Made by a program: the position numbers and the translations under genes. A stretch of 64,000 nt of DNA, taken from Paraspadella gotoi (lineage: Eukaryota; Chaetognatha). Below the pieces are notes generated by a model. The model made no database searches. It had not been told where the DNA came from and was given only the letters and a program-made list of their open reading frames with translations. The stretch lies in NCBI GenBank assembly GCA_051294375.1, contig CM119265.1, positions 17,201,172-17,265,171 on the forward strand, written 5' to 3'. The number at the start of each line of letters is the position of its first letter. Positions within the stretch are counted from its first letter, which is position 1. This document shows, piece by piece, positions 47,325 through 58,133 of the stretch.

Positions 47325-48518
47325 CCTGAAGTTACAAAGGTTTATTTTATTGCTAATCCAATGGGTTTTATGGTCGTCGGCGGCGTCTTCCTAAGTCATC
47401 ATGCCGTTTCTTTTCCCCATTAAATAAGTCGCTTTTTTTAAACAGAAATTAACGGGTGAAGAGACAGTACAGAAATAATTGTTATGAGACTGTTATAAAA
47501 AAATTAAAAATGTTATTTTTGTTATATGAAATTGGTACAACCAATATATATTTGTGTAAAAATTAAGGTAAATTATGGTTAAGAATAAATCAAGTGTGAT
47601 TTAATTAAAAAAATAAGTTAAGGTAAGTTCGGGGTAAGTTAGGGTTAGGGGTAAATTAGGGTTAAATTTAAAATTAAGTTTCGGCTTAAGTATATAATAA
47701 TTTAAAATTTCAAAAAATATTTTAGTATTAATAAATTTATAAAAAAATATATTAATAATATTTTTAAAGTAACAGAGTTTTTATTTATGATTACAACGAT
47801 CATTTAATAATTCGGACAGAGAGAGATATCAAGGTTAAAATTGCCCCTCTCTCTACCTCCCTCTACCTCTATCAAAGTTAGTATCCAAATATTTTTTAAA
47901 ACTATCAAAGCTGACTGATGAAGATTCGAAAAACAAGAACCAAAACATATCCGAATTATTAAATGATTGTGGTAATCACAAATAAAACTGTTATTTTGTA
48001 AATATCTATCAAAGGCATTGAAAAAACAATTACTAATATTAAAAAAAAAAAAATTTAAAGAATTCAAAAGAAATCCTTAGCTCGTGAAGCTTGAAAACGT
48101 TTTTAATATCATTGTTGTTACGGTCTTAAATTTTTTTTCGTAAAGAAACGAACTTTATTTTTTCCTCTTCGTTTTCCCATAAGCCTCCAGAGCGTATTCA
48201 ACTCCGGGATCCCTATTTATATTTAATTATTTTTTTAATTTTATTTATAAATTATAAATCATGGGTCCAATGCAACGGTTTCAAAAAAACATCGTTGGAT
48301 TCGAACCTCAACCTGCTATCCTCGTTATGTAATCGCTATAGTTATAATTTTGCCATCAAAACTCGCGTTTTCCGTGTATCCAATTTTTACTTAATATTAC
48401 GAGGATCCCTATTACTTGAAGATTTTTTAAAATCGAGGATCGTACCCGACATCATACGATTATATGGCTTTGTTTTGATCACAAGTTTTAAAATGTATTT
48501 TCAGAAAAGTTGATAAGA
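47325..48518. other. Intergenic region, PGAM5 to PHB1
   Basis: AT-rich, with a partial copy of repeat X near 47525, a degenerate telomere-like GGTTAG/GGTAAG patch (47633-47664) and a 3' splice site (attttcag, AG at 48503-48504) just before PHB1. No coding exon was seen. Confidence 0.5.
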
Positions 48519-49426
48519 ATGGCTAACGCCGCGGTGCAAAAGCTTTTTTCTCAACTGACCAAGCTGGGCATCGGCGTCGCCGTTGTTGGTGGGGTCGTCA
48601 ACTCTGCCCTTTACAACGTCGACGGCGGGCACCGAGCCGTCATCTTTGACCGTTTGGCCGGTGTTAGGGATAAGGTGATGGGCGAAGGAACACACTTCAT
48701 AGTCCCTGTATTGCAGACGCCGATCATCTTCGACTGCCGCTCGCGTCCGCGAAACGTATCTTCCATTACGGGCTCCAAGGATTTGCAGAACGTCAACATC
48801 ACCCTTCGAGTTCTCTTTCGGCCGATAAGCAACTCCCTCCCGAAGATTTATACAAATCTTGGCCTCGATTACGATGAGCGAGTCCTGCCCTCCATTACGA
48901 ACGAAGTACTAAAGGCTGTCGTGGCCCGATTCGACGCTGCAGAGCTCATCACCCAAAGAGAGGTGGTGTCGCAGACCGTTTCGGAGGAACTGTCGGAACG
49001 CGCCCAGCAATTCGGCATCATCCTAGACGACATTTCCATTACGCATCTGACCTTCGGGAAGGAGTTCACCGAGGCCGTTGAGCTCAAGCAGGTTGCCCAG
49101 CAAGACGCGGAAAGGGCCCGATACGTCGTCGAAAAAGCGGAACAGCAAAAGAAAGCTGCTATTATTACTTCAGAGGGCGACTCTAAGGTAAGTAATACTC
49201 TTTTAAATTTTGATTCTGCTCATCTATTACGTCAGAGAAAAAAGTGGTTTTTTTTGTCTTTAAGGCGGCCGAATTACTCGCGTCGGCTTTCCAAGCTTCC
49301 GGTGAGGGTTTGGTGGAGTTAAGAAAAATCGAAGCCGCTGAGGAGATCGCTGCAAATTTGAGCAAATCTCGAAACGTGATTTACCTGCCTTCGGGACAAC
49401 AGACTTTGTTGTCCCTTCCGCAGTGA
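48519..49426 (+). CDS. PHB1: Prohibitin 1
   Basis: Exons 48519-49187 and 49265-49426 encode 276 residues (about 272 in vertebrates). N-terminal membrane anchor, then [16 protein letters not shown] and [16 protein letters not shown], which are diagnostic of PHB1. The SPFH/PHB domain and the coiled coil with [21 protein letters not shown] follow, ending [16 protein letters not shown]1 and PHB2 form ring complexes in the mitochondrial inner membrane that scaffold lipids and proteases. The single intron is 77 bases, phase 0. The first in-frame Met after a 3' splice site was taken as the start. DNAJC19, a known prohibitin partner in mammals, is encoded 2.7 kb downstream. Confidence 0.97.
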
Positions 49427-49617
49427 TTTTATTTGAGAAGTTGAGGATATTGAGGTCGCGTAATGACGAAAGTGAACTAACTGAAATGAAAAATATTTTT
49501 GCCGAGACTTTTAATTAATTGTACGTGCGTTTCGCGTTATTTATTACTGCGATCTCCGAATCCGAATAAGTGATACTATGGTGAATCCTCGTTTGTTATT
49601 TCAAGTTTTCATAATAG

Positions 49618-50174
49618 ATGTCGATGATATCAATTTTTACGAATATCGTGAAAAATAATCCCCGAGTCGTCATTCTTCCTGTCGCCATTGTCGTCGGCTT
49701 CGTCGGAGTCAACTTGGAGAATTCATTTCGAGCTCCCACGCCAAATGCAAAGGTAAATGCAGAGTAATGCAGAGTGAAGCGCTGATCCACATTCTGTTCT
49801 ATTTTTACATAAAGAATAAATACAATTACAGCAGGCTTGGTGATGTGGCCCATTATTCTTAACGCGCTGCGATTGAACACACCTTATGTACTCCTACCCA
49901 TAACCGTGACTATCGGGTTTATAGGCTATAACCTCGAAGATCGACTGAGAGAGAATAAGAAAGACAAGGTAGATAAATTGAATGAAACTTTTTCATTTCC
50001 TCCACCCCGCACCCCTCTTTTATTTTCCTTTAGTCAAAATCGTTGATGGAGGAGAGAGCGGATCGCAATTTGCAAAACATTGAAAACGAGGATCCAACTC
50101 GAGTCTCCACTCTCAAAGGAAAAAGCTTCGTTCCTAAATCTAGTCTCGAAGTCAACAAAGTTCGAGATCCTTGA
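49618..50174 (+). CDS. SMIM12: Small integral membrane protein 12, with two alternative first coding exons
   Basis: The shared last exon 50034-50174 encodes ERADRNLQNIENEDPTRVSTL and ends VRDP. It can be joined in phase 0 to exon B (49843-49968, starting MWPIILNALRLNTPYV; 88 residues in all, about 92 in vertebrates) or to exon A (49618-49752, starting MSMISIFTNIVKNNPRVV; 91 residues). Both first exons encode one membrane span with the same pattern (PITVTIGFIGYNLEDRLR and PVAIVVGFVGVNLENSFR), so they are duplicates. Splicing A to B would hit a stop at once (gct tgg tga), so their use must be exclusive. The protein's function is unknown in any animal to my knowledge. Confidence 0.88.
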
Positions 50175-50190
50175 AAACAAGCATCTCTAA

Positions 50191-50568
50191 ATGGGCAAGC
50201 CGAAAGTACAAGCCCAAGACATATTCGAGCGCATAAACTTTCTCTACCAAGCCGCTCACACGGTTTTGACTTCCAATCCCACCAACGTAAATCTAGCTCG
50301 CAACTACTGCGCAACCTTGCTCCAAATAGCACGCCACCAGGTGCTACGTCTCGATCCTCACGTAAAGCGCCGCATTTGCAAAAAGTGTCGGATTTTATTG
50401 ATCCCCGGCTACACCTGTACTTCACGGAATAAGTCTAAAAAGAAAGTGAAAAGAGTAGTAGTTTCGTGTCTCGACTGTGGAACGTCGAGAAGCTTCAATT
50501 CCCAAAAATCCTACAGACTTTGGAGTGACAATCCGCAGTTTGAATCACCTAAGTCGCAGTCGAATTGA
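50191..50568 (+). CDS. RPP21: Ribonuclease P protein subunit Rpp21
   Basis: Single-exon frame of 125 residues of the Rpr2/Rpp21/SNM1 family. The N-terminal helices contain RINFLYQAAHTVL, as in the vertebrate protein. The zinc ribbon uses four cysteines: CKKC, C in PGYTCTSRN, and CLDC. RNase P removes 5' leaders from tRNA precursors; Rpp21 binds the RNA together with Rpp29. The ATG is only 16 bases after the SMIM12 stop, and POP5 begins 43 bases after its own stop. There is no room for a conventional promoter or 3' UTR in the gaps. Confidence 0.92.
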   Translation: MGKPKVQAQDIFERINFLYQAAHTVLTSNPTNVNLARNYCATLLQIARHQVLRLDPHVKRRICKKCRILLIPGYTCTSRNKSKKKVKRVVVSCLDCGTSRSFNSQKSYRLWSDNPQFESPKSQSN

Positions 50569-50611
50569 TATTTTTTTTTATTACATTAAAAAATTAAAAC
50601 CTCCGACTACG

Positions 50612-51052
50612 ATGGTTCGTCGAAAGGAACGCTATTTTGTCTGCGAAATGTTATTTCCTTCGTCTCGCTCTAACACTTATATCAATAAAGAGGACATTTT
50701 AGCTACTCTCCGTTCCTCCGTAAGCGCATGTCACGGGACCTACGGGCTTTCCGTCCTGGACGTCGCCAGAGGCGTTGTGCGCGTTAAGCACGTCAATCCC
50801 GAAACGTCCCTCGTGGTCTTTCGCTGCCTCCGCGAGCACCATCGCCTCTTTTGGTCGGCGTTGACTTTTGTGAGTCAAGTTGGTGGCAACGACGCCTTTT
50901 TCAACACCGTTTACGTTGGAGCGACCCTGAAAGCTTGTGAAAAATTTATCGTGAGCCACCATAGACGGACCTTGGTCGACACGTTGGGCAAGACGAAATG
51001 TTTGAAGGACAAGTTAGAAGTACATAAAATGATTGTTCAATCTTGCAATTGA
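50612..51052 (+). CDS. POP5: Ribonuclease P/MRP protein subunit POP5
   Basis: A 146-residue frame starting MVRRKERYFVCEMLFP, close to the vertebrate MVRFKHRYLLCEL start. HGTYG, RYVNP-like KHVNPETSLVVFRCLREH, WSALTFV and ACEKFIVSHHRRTL follow. POP5 is a core subunit of both RNase P (tRNA 5' processing) and RNase MRP (rRNA processing), located in the nucleus and nucleolus. The frame stays open upstream into RPP21, but the conserved start and alignment favour 50612. No AG acceptor lies in the 43-base gap after RPP21, so trans-splicing directly at this gene is unlikely. Confidence 0.94.
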   Translation: MVRRKERYFVCEMLFPSSRSNTYINKEDILATLRSSVSACHGTYGLSVLDVARGVVRVKHVNPETSLVVFRCLREHHRLFWSALTFVSQVGGNDAFFNTVYVGATLKACEKFIVSHHRRTLVDTLGKTKCLKDKLEVHKMIVQSCN

Positions 51053-52159
51053 TAGCTTTTTAATTGTTAATGTTACAGTATCTGGTGACCATTTGAAACA
51101 CGCCGCTATAAAAAATTCCTAAAACGAAAATATAAAAAGATTTTAACATTTTTAAAAAAAGATAAATAAAACATATTCATTTTTTATGTATAGATATCAT
51201 TGGTTTTCTTCTACTTTAACAGGAAAAATATCGCTTAGAATATTATCTCCCTGCTTGATAGCCTAATATTTTTTAATTAAAAAAATTTGTTTTAATTTTA
51301 GAACTGATGAGTGGGGTTTTCCGTCTTTCGCTCTCCTTCTGAGAGTATCAATATGTACCAAATGAACCAAATGTAAACCCTATATAAACTCAATGTAAGC
51401 ACAACACAAACCACATATAAACCCCGACGATGGCTAATTAATATTATTACAATCTGTATAAAGGAAATCATGATTAAACAGAGTAATGAAATAACAACGA
51501 ACGGTATTGTTTGTAAACAAATATCGATTGTTTATATTTTTAAACACTTTTACAAAAGGTAAATAAAATCGACGAATTATAACGAGAGTTTGTCCAACAG
51601 AACAATTTATAAAAAAGTATTTAAAAAAAAATAATAATATTGATATTTCTTGAAAGCCCTTATTTTTCAATTTTATAACACGAAAAAAAAAATTTTGAGG
51701 CCCAATCAGAGTTATAAAGTAGAGAATTATGATTATTTGTTTTAAAAATATTTAATAGCAAAGTATATTATTTTTAAAAAATTATAATCAATATTCCTCA
51801 ATATATTTTTAACGGGCTTTCTTGCGATACCCATATTTATACATATGAGTAAGATTATAATTGCTTTAGAGAGCTATGAATTCCAGTTAACGAATTTTCC
51901 TTTATTTTTGATTGAAAAGCTCGAATTTGCTTATCTTTTTTTGCTCATTACGGAATCAAAACAAAATCAATTATCAAGAAATTTATATATAAAAAATGTA
52001 TGCGTCTTGTCTTTATAAATTTTTTTCAAAATTTTAAAATATTTAATTTTTTTTTAGCAGCGGGTTTCAAATTGTCACGATGTATCAATATTTCTTGACT
52101 GGGGTTTTTTCGTTTTCAGCGATTTGTTTATTTTTTTATTAATCAACTTCGTTACGTTC
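51053..52159. other. Intergenic region, POP5 to DNAJC19
   Basis: AT-rich. It has an AATAAA at 51165-51170, a short repeated 'aaccaaatgtaaaccctatataaa' patch near 51364-51420, and a strong 3' splice site (cgttttcag, AG at 52118-52119) before DNAJC19. No coding exon was seen. Confidence 0.5.
51165..51170 (+). terminator. Polyadenylation signal after POP5
   Basis: AATAAA 113 bases after the POP5 stop. The only earlier AATAAA after SMIM12 is inside the POP5 coding region (50684-50689). Confidence 0.45.
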
Positions 52160-52571
52160 ATGGCCTCCGGATTGGCGACTTTGGGGCTCTCTATCGCCGC
52201 TTTCGGCATTGCAGGTCGTGTCATCGTCCCAAGACTTGTCCCAGTCCTCAGTAAGCTCAGGGCCTTCAACTTCGAAGCCATCGCTCCTTCTAAATACTAC
52301 CGAGGAGGGTTCGAATCTTCCATGTCCAAGACCGAAGCCTCTAGAATTTTGGGCGTATCTCCACTCAGCAACTTGAAACGCATTAGAGGTAAAATAGAGT
52401 TGGATTTCGTAGTCACTTCTCGATAAATGAAAGCCCTTTTTTTTGTCTGTTGATTTAGAAGCCCACAAAAAGATCATGATCGCCAATCACCCTGACAAAG
52501 GAGGTTCGCCTTACATGGCCGCAAAAATTAACCAGGCCAGAGAAACCCTTGAAAAAAGCGTCAGCAAGTGA
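52160..52571 (+). CDS. DNAJC19: Mitochondrial import motor J-protein Tim14/Pam18
   Basis: Exons 52160-52388 and 52459-52571 encode 113 residues (116 in humans). A single N-terminal membrane span ([19 protein letters not shown]) is followed by [20 protein letters not shown] and a truncated J domain with the HPD motif in [16 protein letters not shown]. As part of the TIM23 import motor, the J domain stimulates mtHsp70 ATPase at the matrix side of the inner membrane; mammalian DNAJC19 also binds prohibitin rings. The 70-base intron (phase 1) splits the glutamate before AHKK. The short length and lack of an N-terminal extension favour DNAJC19 over DNAJC15. Confidence 0.95.
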
Positions 52572-52733
52572 CCAAGTAACCGCGTTGTTGATGCTTGTAA
52601 AAATACTGAACTTGCCCTTGGGATATTTTCTGTTTTCTTTTGTGCCAGGACAGCTTGTTTTCTTTGCGCCCTCATCGAATGCGATTCTAGTTTCTTTGAT
52701 CAAACTCCACTTCTGACATTTCCCATTATCGCA

Positions 52734-55700
52734 ATGACTAAGTATAACGCCTCCGCCCCTAACAATGTCGTCGTCGACGAACAACTCAAACCCGAAAACT
52801 TTCCCCCATTAATTAATGATTTGGTTCTCCGTGCTGTGAAAGGTGAAAGGACAGAGCGTACGCCGGTCTGGATCATGCGACAGGTAAGCTATGGCTATAT
52901 AGTATTATACGTGTCCTGGTTACTCAGGCGGGCCAGATTTTAACACTTTTTATAATATGAAAAAGTCTGCAATAAAAGTATTTTGTCCTTTTACAACCAA
53001 ATTTACTTAGGATGTTAGATTTTGATTAAATTAATTTTCCTCATGCATGGAAACATTTTAATATCTAACAATATATAAAAAAATTTTAAAATATTTTTTA
53101 AAAAAAATAAATTTTTTAAAATGGATTCTGATAAAGATTAAAAAGTTAGATAAAGGTTAGTACTAGAAATGTCAAAAATTTTAATGATAAATGGGGTAAA
53201 ATTTAAAAAAAAACTTTAAAAAATCATTATCATCATTAAGACATTATTCATTAAATTTTATAGTTTTTGTTAATTTTCATAGAAAAATCATTAAAATTTC
53301 AAAAGGTTATTATAATAACCGTCATCTAACTTTTTAAGCTCTATCAGAATCCGTTTAAAAAACTTTTTTATTTTCACGTTCTTTAATAAACACATTAACA
53401 ATATTTATACCGGACTTCTGTTATTTTGTAACCTGTTCCGCCTTACTGGTTACATTACTTTTAAAAAAATTATTTGGGATAAGTTTTGTAATCAGTAATA
53501 ATCTATCATATTTTTCTGTTATCAGAAATTTATTTTGATAAATGCTAAATTCTGACCAAACCTGTTATAATAAAAAAATTTCCTAAATAGCTTACTGAGG
53601 TTTACGCTGCTTCCTAGGTTTGGTCATAACTAGTAAGAGCTCTGAGCTTTTCTACTTTAATCCTAATTAAAGTTTTTAACATTTGAAGTTTTTATCGTTT
53701 TAGGCCGGACGTTATCTTCCAGAATTTCGAGAATTCAGAACGAAGCACGACTTTTTTACCATCTGTCAAACTCCGGAATTTGCTTGTGAAGTTACTCTGC
53801 AACCGATTCGAAGGTTCGATCTCGACGCTTCAATTATATTCTCCGACATTTTAGTTATTCCTCAGGTTAGGACGATATGATTATTTGAATTCCCTAGTAG
53901 TATTTTTCTTCTAAAATGTGGTGATTGTTATGTGAAATTGATTGAATATTAAATAAGGCGTAGTGAAAGTTGCAGATCAAAATTCGAATAGTTGATCATG
54001 AACGGTCTTGTACTAAAGAACATTGATATTTTTAAAAAAATATTTTTATTAGGGGTAGCCTAACACAGTAAGGTGGTTAAGAAATTTGAATTGAGCACCT
54101 GCTCAAACGAAAATTTTTCCATTTTTTTAATAAATTGAATGGACAAAAAATTTTAATATTTCTCCATACCCCATATATTAACTTTTTTAATATTGATTTA
54201 TAAATAGGAAAGGCTAAAAATTTTTTTAAATTTTTTTTATTTTTAAGATCATATTCAGGTAGCTTGGTAAAGGTTTTCTACACAAAGTATAATTATTTTT
54301 TTGATATTATTGATCATAAGTAGTTGAATAATCATTATCATCATCATATTTTGATAATTTTATTACTTTTTCTTAATATTGACCAAGAAAACAAGAATTT
54401 TTGAAATTTGTAGTTATATTTTTTATTTAACTTTTTATGCTCTATCAGAATCCAAATTAAGATGATTTAAAGAAAAAGAAAAAACATTTTAAAATATTGA
54501 CATTTTCGAAAATTTTCAAAAATTGAAATTTTTTTTTTTATTTAAAAATGTTAGCAGGTACAGGCCTGTTCATGATCTTCTATTCCAATTTTGATTCTAT
54601 TTGACTTTAAAATTTTTGCTACGCTTTTGTGTAATTTATTATTAAAATATTTGAATTATCTTCGTTACTCTGTCTACCAACCAGTTTTAACAATGATTAT
54701 TTATAAGATTTTTAAATGGAGGTTTTGTTATAATATTAATTTTTTTCCGAACTACAAAGTTCTACTTGTTTCAAGAATGATAAACCTGACAATAATCGCG
54801 ACCTATTTACCTTCAAAACCTGATTTTGAGAAACTTAATATCGCCAAAAAAAACAGGATATTAGGATATTGGGAAGTGCGTGACGGTTCTCTATAAAACT
54901 CCTTTGCTTCGATATCTCAGCTCGCGATAGCCGATAATTCGAGAACCTTTTTTTTTCTTTATCGTTCAAAGGGAAGATTTACTAGAAATAAAGATTTAAA
55001 TATTTAGACTCAATCTCATGTGACGTATGACGAAGTCGAATGAATTAAACTTTGCCTTTTGGGGCTTCGAGTTTGTTCCTCGGCGTTCGTTCTTCACTTA
55101 TTGACTTTGTCCCTGCCACTGAGTTTTTTGGGGCGGTTTTTGCCTGAAAACCAAACACGTCGCGTCGAAATATTTCATTCTCGATCCAGTTTTTATAGTT
55201 GCTGTGGAATAATGATTATAATATTTAATTAAAAAATTAAAACATGTCCGTATAATAATAAAAAAATCGTTGACGAAAACATTTCCAAACTTTGTTAAAT
55301 CTCTATACTCAACGAAGCCGAAAGGATTAACACCAATATTTAATTATAAAATTTATAACGTTTTGATATACTTATTGCTTAATCTGTTCCATTTTAGCGA
55401 AATATTTTTTTTAAATTTTACTAATCGATTTACTAATTCATTTATCATTAAAAAAATTGATCGTACGTTATAAGTTTATTTTGTTATATTATTAGCTTGA
55501 TAACTGATAAGCATGTGTTTATCGCGTTAGATTGCTTCCTTGTTTCAGGCACTGGGAATGACTGTGGAAATGGTTCCAGGGAAAGGTCCTCATTTTCCTG
55601 AGCCTCTGTCAAAACCATCCGACCTCCAGCGCCTCAACCGCGAAGTGAACATCAAAGAATCTCTTGGTTACGTTATGGACGCCATCACATTGACTCGACA

Positions 55701-57393
55701 CAAACTCGAGGGCAAAGTTCCTCTCTTCGGTTTCAGGTCTCAATGGGGAAGTTAAATGCATCGGTGGAAACCAAGATCAGATCTTCTTTTTACATGAATA
55801 CAAATCCATCTAGATTTTAACACTACCCACTTACCTAGATACGGATTATTTGATTTTTCTGGTTGCCTTACTCTAGTGGAGCTCCCTGGACGTTGATGTC
55901 GTACATGATCGAAGGCGGAGGATCTACGACGCAGAGCAAAGCTAAGCGTTGGCTCTACGCCCACCCTGCAGCCTCCGAAGATCTCCTCGATCTCCTCGCC
56001 GACGTCATTACGGAATACCTTGTGCAACAAGCTTTGGCCGGTGCCCAGCTTCTTCAAGTTTTTGAGTCCCACGCCGGGATTCTTGGACCCCACCTCTTCC
56101 TTAAATTTGCCTTGCCTCGGCTCATCCGGATAGCCAAGGAGGTGAGACCGAAACGCCCAAAGCGCCCAAAAGGAACTTACAATTGCCTTGAAGTTGAATT
56201 TGGAATTTTAAATTATTACTTAGAAATTTCATAGGTTTATAAAAAATGTTAAGCTATAGAATAAATTATTTGAGACTGTTGTAGCCGCCTGATTACTGAA
56301 ATTGAATTCTAGTCACTGGCGCGGTTACCCTAGGACGGTCTCGCTTTGCCAACGCAGAGGGAAGTCGTTAGGACTGTGGATGGTAGCACAACGCCTGGGA
56401 TGGTGTGTTCCCCCTCCGAGCCAATGATATTGGCTGAACGATCGTGGACGTGAGGTGGTGTGAATTAAGAAATAAGAAAAACATGATTAAAATTCGGAAC
56501 ATTGGATGCTGTAAGACTGTGGATAAGGCGCTAACTGGGTTGAAGAGTGCTATCCGTAACTTTTTAACCCCCTCTAGCAGCCATGGAACGGGTCCTGGGC
56601 TTGGACCCAGGCTTGAGGGTTTTTCAGACCCTCAAGGCGGTTTACGGCTGTTCTCACGCTTCCCACCGGGTAGGTCCCATGGGGGATCAAATCCGGTACC
56701 TAATGTACATATTAATTAAGGAACTAAACGGTTCCTGGTCGCGTTCCATAACTAGATCGGCGTCGTTGCGCTGTTAATTTATTAATGATTTTTTTTTTTT
56801 CAGGTAAAGAGGAAGCTCACAACTCTCCGAGTTTCACCTCTTCCACCTTTAGTAATTTTCGCGAAAGACGCTCACTTCGCCCTCGAACAAATTTCAGACG
56901 CTGGCTATGATATGATGGGCCTAGACTGGACCATTCCTCCGGTCCAAGGGAGACAAAGAACTGATATCACTTTGCAAGGTCGGTTGTTCTGATTATATGA
57001 GTTGCGTTTCACCGTTTTCTCATATGAAATTGGTACAACCAACAAGTACAACAACAAGCAATATAAAAATTATCCATTAATTTCATAAATAAGCTATCTT
57101 GCCCCTGACTTTGGACAGGCTTTGATGGTTTAATATTTTATTCTCATATTTTCACTTTTTCTTATATTTGCCACTGTGTAGGTAATCTCGATCCCTGCGC
57201 TCTCTACGCTCCCAAGGAGGACATTCGACGTTTGACCGAAGAGATGCTTCGCGGATTCGGGACCCAAAAGTTGGTGGCTAATTTGGGACACGGGATTTAT
57301 CCCGACATGGACCCAGAGAGCGTCGCCTCCTTCGTCGCCGCCGTCCATGAAATTTCGGAACTGATAAATTCCGAGAAAAATGACGCTTTATGA
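52734..57393 (+). CDS. UROD: Uroporphyrinogen decarboxylase
   Basis: Exons 52734-52883, 53704-53865, 55549-55736, 55877-56141, 56804-56978 and 57182-57393 encode 383 residues (367 in humans). The active-site [11 protein letters not shown] is split across intron 1. [12 protein letters not shown] carries the catalytic aspartate. [27 protein letters not shown] and [13 protein letters not shown] follow, the last with the conserved histidine. The cytosolic enzyme removes four acetate carboxyls from uroporphyrinogen III to give coproporphyrinogen III in haem synthesis. Introns 1, 2 and 4 are enlarged by mobile elements (inverted-repeat element near 54050-54580, SINEs near 56312-56760), and intron 5 holds repeat X. 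The start follows a 3' splice site (ttgtgccag, AG at 52647-52648). Confidence 0.97.
54050..54580. mobile_element. Inverted-repeat element remnant in UROD intron 2
   Basis: The stretch 54095-54180 ('cctgctcaaacgaaaattt ... ggacaaaaaattt ... ccatac') matches the terminal repeat of the element at 21895-22530. A weak inverse match lies near 54545-54575. The interior is AT-rich and contains 'tttttatgctctatcagaatcc', a motif also seen near 22320 and 53340. Confidence 0.45.
56312..56470. mobile_element. SINE-like repeat, second copy (UROD intron 4)
   Basis: Matches 5096-5260: 'cactggcgcggttacc', 'agagggaagtcgttaggactgt', 'ggatggt', 'gagccaatg.gattggctgaacgat' and 'ggtgtga' in the same order. Confidence 0.65.
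56500..56760. mobile_element. tRNA-derived SINE, second copy (UROD intron 4)
   Basis: Matches the element at 25366-25640: 'agcagccatggaacggg', 'cttgagggtttttcag' and 'cacgcttcccaccgggtagg' share order and sequence. It adjoins the preceding repeat, so the intron carries two short elements in a row. Confidence 0.6.
57028..57130. repeat. Dispersed repeat X, copy in UROD intron 5
   Basis: Contains 'atgaaattggtacaaccaa', 'aataagctatcttgcccctg' and 'actttggacaggctttgatggttta'. Confidence 0.75.
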
Positions 57394-57421
57394 GTGGACT
57401 AAAATTGTGACGTTGTGAAGA

Positions 57422-57427
57422 AATAAA
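57422..57427 (+). terminator. Polyadenylation signal of UROD
   Basis: AATAAA 28 bases after the stop codon, implying a very short 3' UTR. Confidence 0.65.
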
Positions 57428-57529
57428 AAGAACTCATTGGTTATCGGCTCTGAAGAAAAAAACATTGTTCGGAGGAGAAAATAATTTTTAAATCTGTGGT
57501 CAGCGTTTCATAAGGCATATTGAATTAAG

Positions 57530-58133
57530 ATGTGGACTGCCGAGGTAAAAAGTTAATGAGGCCCTTCTCTTTAAGTACTGAAATACTTGTTTTAATTTTT
57601 TAATTTTTCAATTAACAAAAACTGCTGTATATTTTTCAGCTGGCCACAGTATTTAAGTTGGAGATGGATTTTAAAAGTTTTCTCGATTTATTTTTTGTTT
57701 CTGGCAGCATTATTATAACGAAATTGAAGGTAAAAATTGATATTTTTTTCATTTATAAATTACTTCTATTTGAGTTGGCATGAAACCAGTTTTTGATGAA
57801 ATTTTGGACTAAAACTGTTTGGTTTTGCGGTAAGCATGCTCTTATTTGTTTAACGTTCTCGGCTCTTTTCATTAATTTTTTTGCATCGATTAAGCATAAC
57901 TTTGTTGTGTTTTTTTTTTTTTTTTTGGTTTGGTTTTATTTTTTTTTTCTTATTTTAAGTTCATAAGGAAACTAATTAAACTTTTTTTTTCTTTAGGTCT
58001 ATTCAGCCCTATCAAGCCTTTTTTCTTCGTCTGTCTCAGCACTCTGCTAGGTATTGAAAAAATTTATGTCGTCTGCTCGTAATAAAGTCTAATAGGATTT
58101 TAACTATTAATTCCTAGGCCTCCAACGAGCACA
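57530..58133 (+). other. Probable multi-exon 5' UTR of the tetraspanin gene
   Basis: Four plausible small exons are bounded by consensus sites: one ending at 57544 (gag|gtaaaa), then 57641-57728, 57793-57831 and 57996-58050, and finally the tetraspanin exon from 58118. An ATG at 57530 would be open through all of them and overlap the tetraspanin start in another frame. That could be an upstream regulatory frame or chance. There is no known protein match. Confidence 0.35.
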
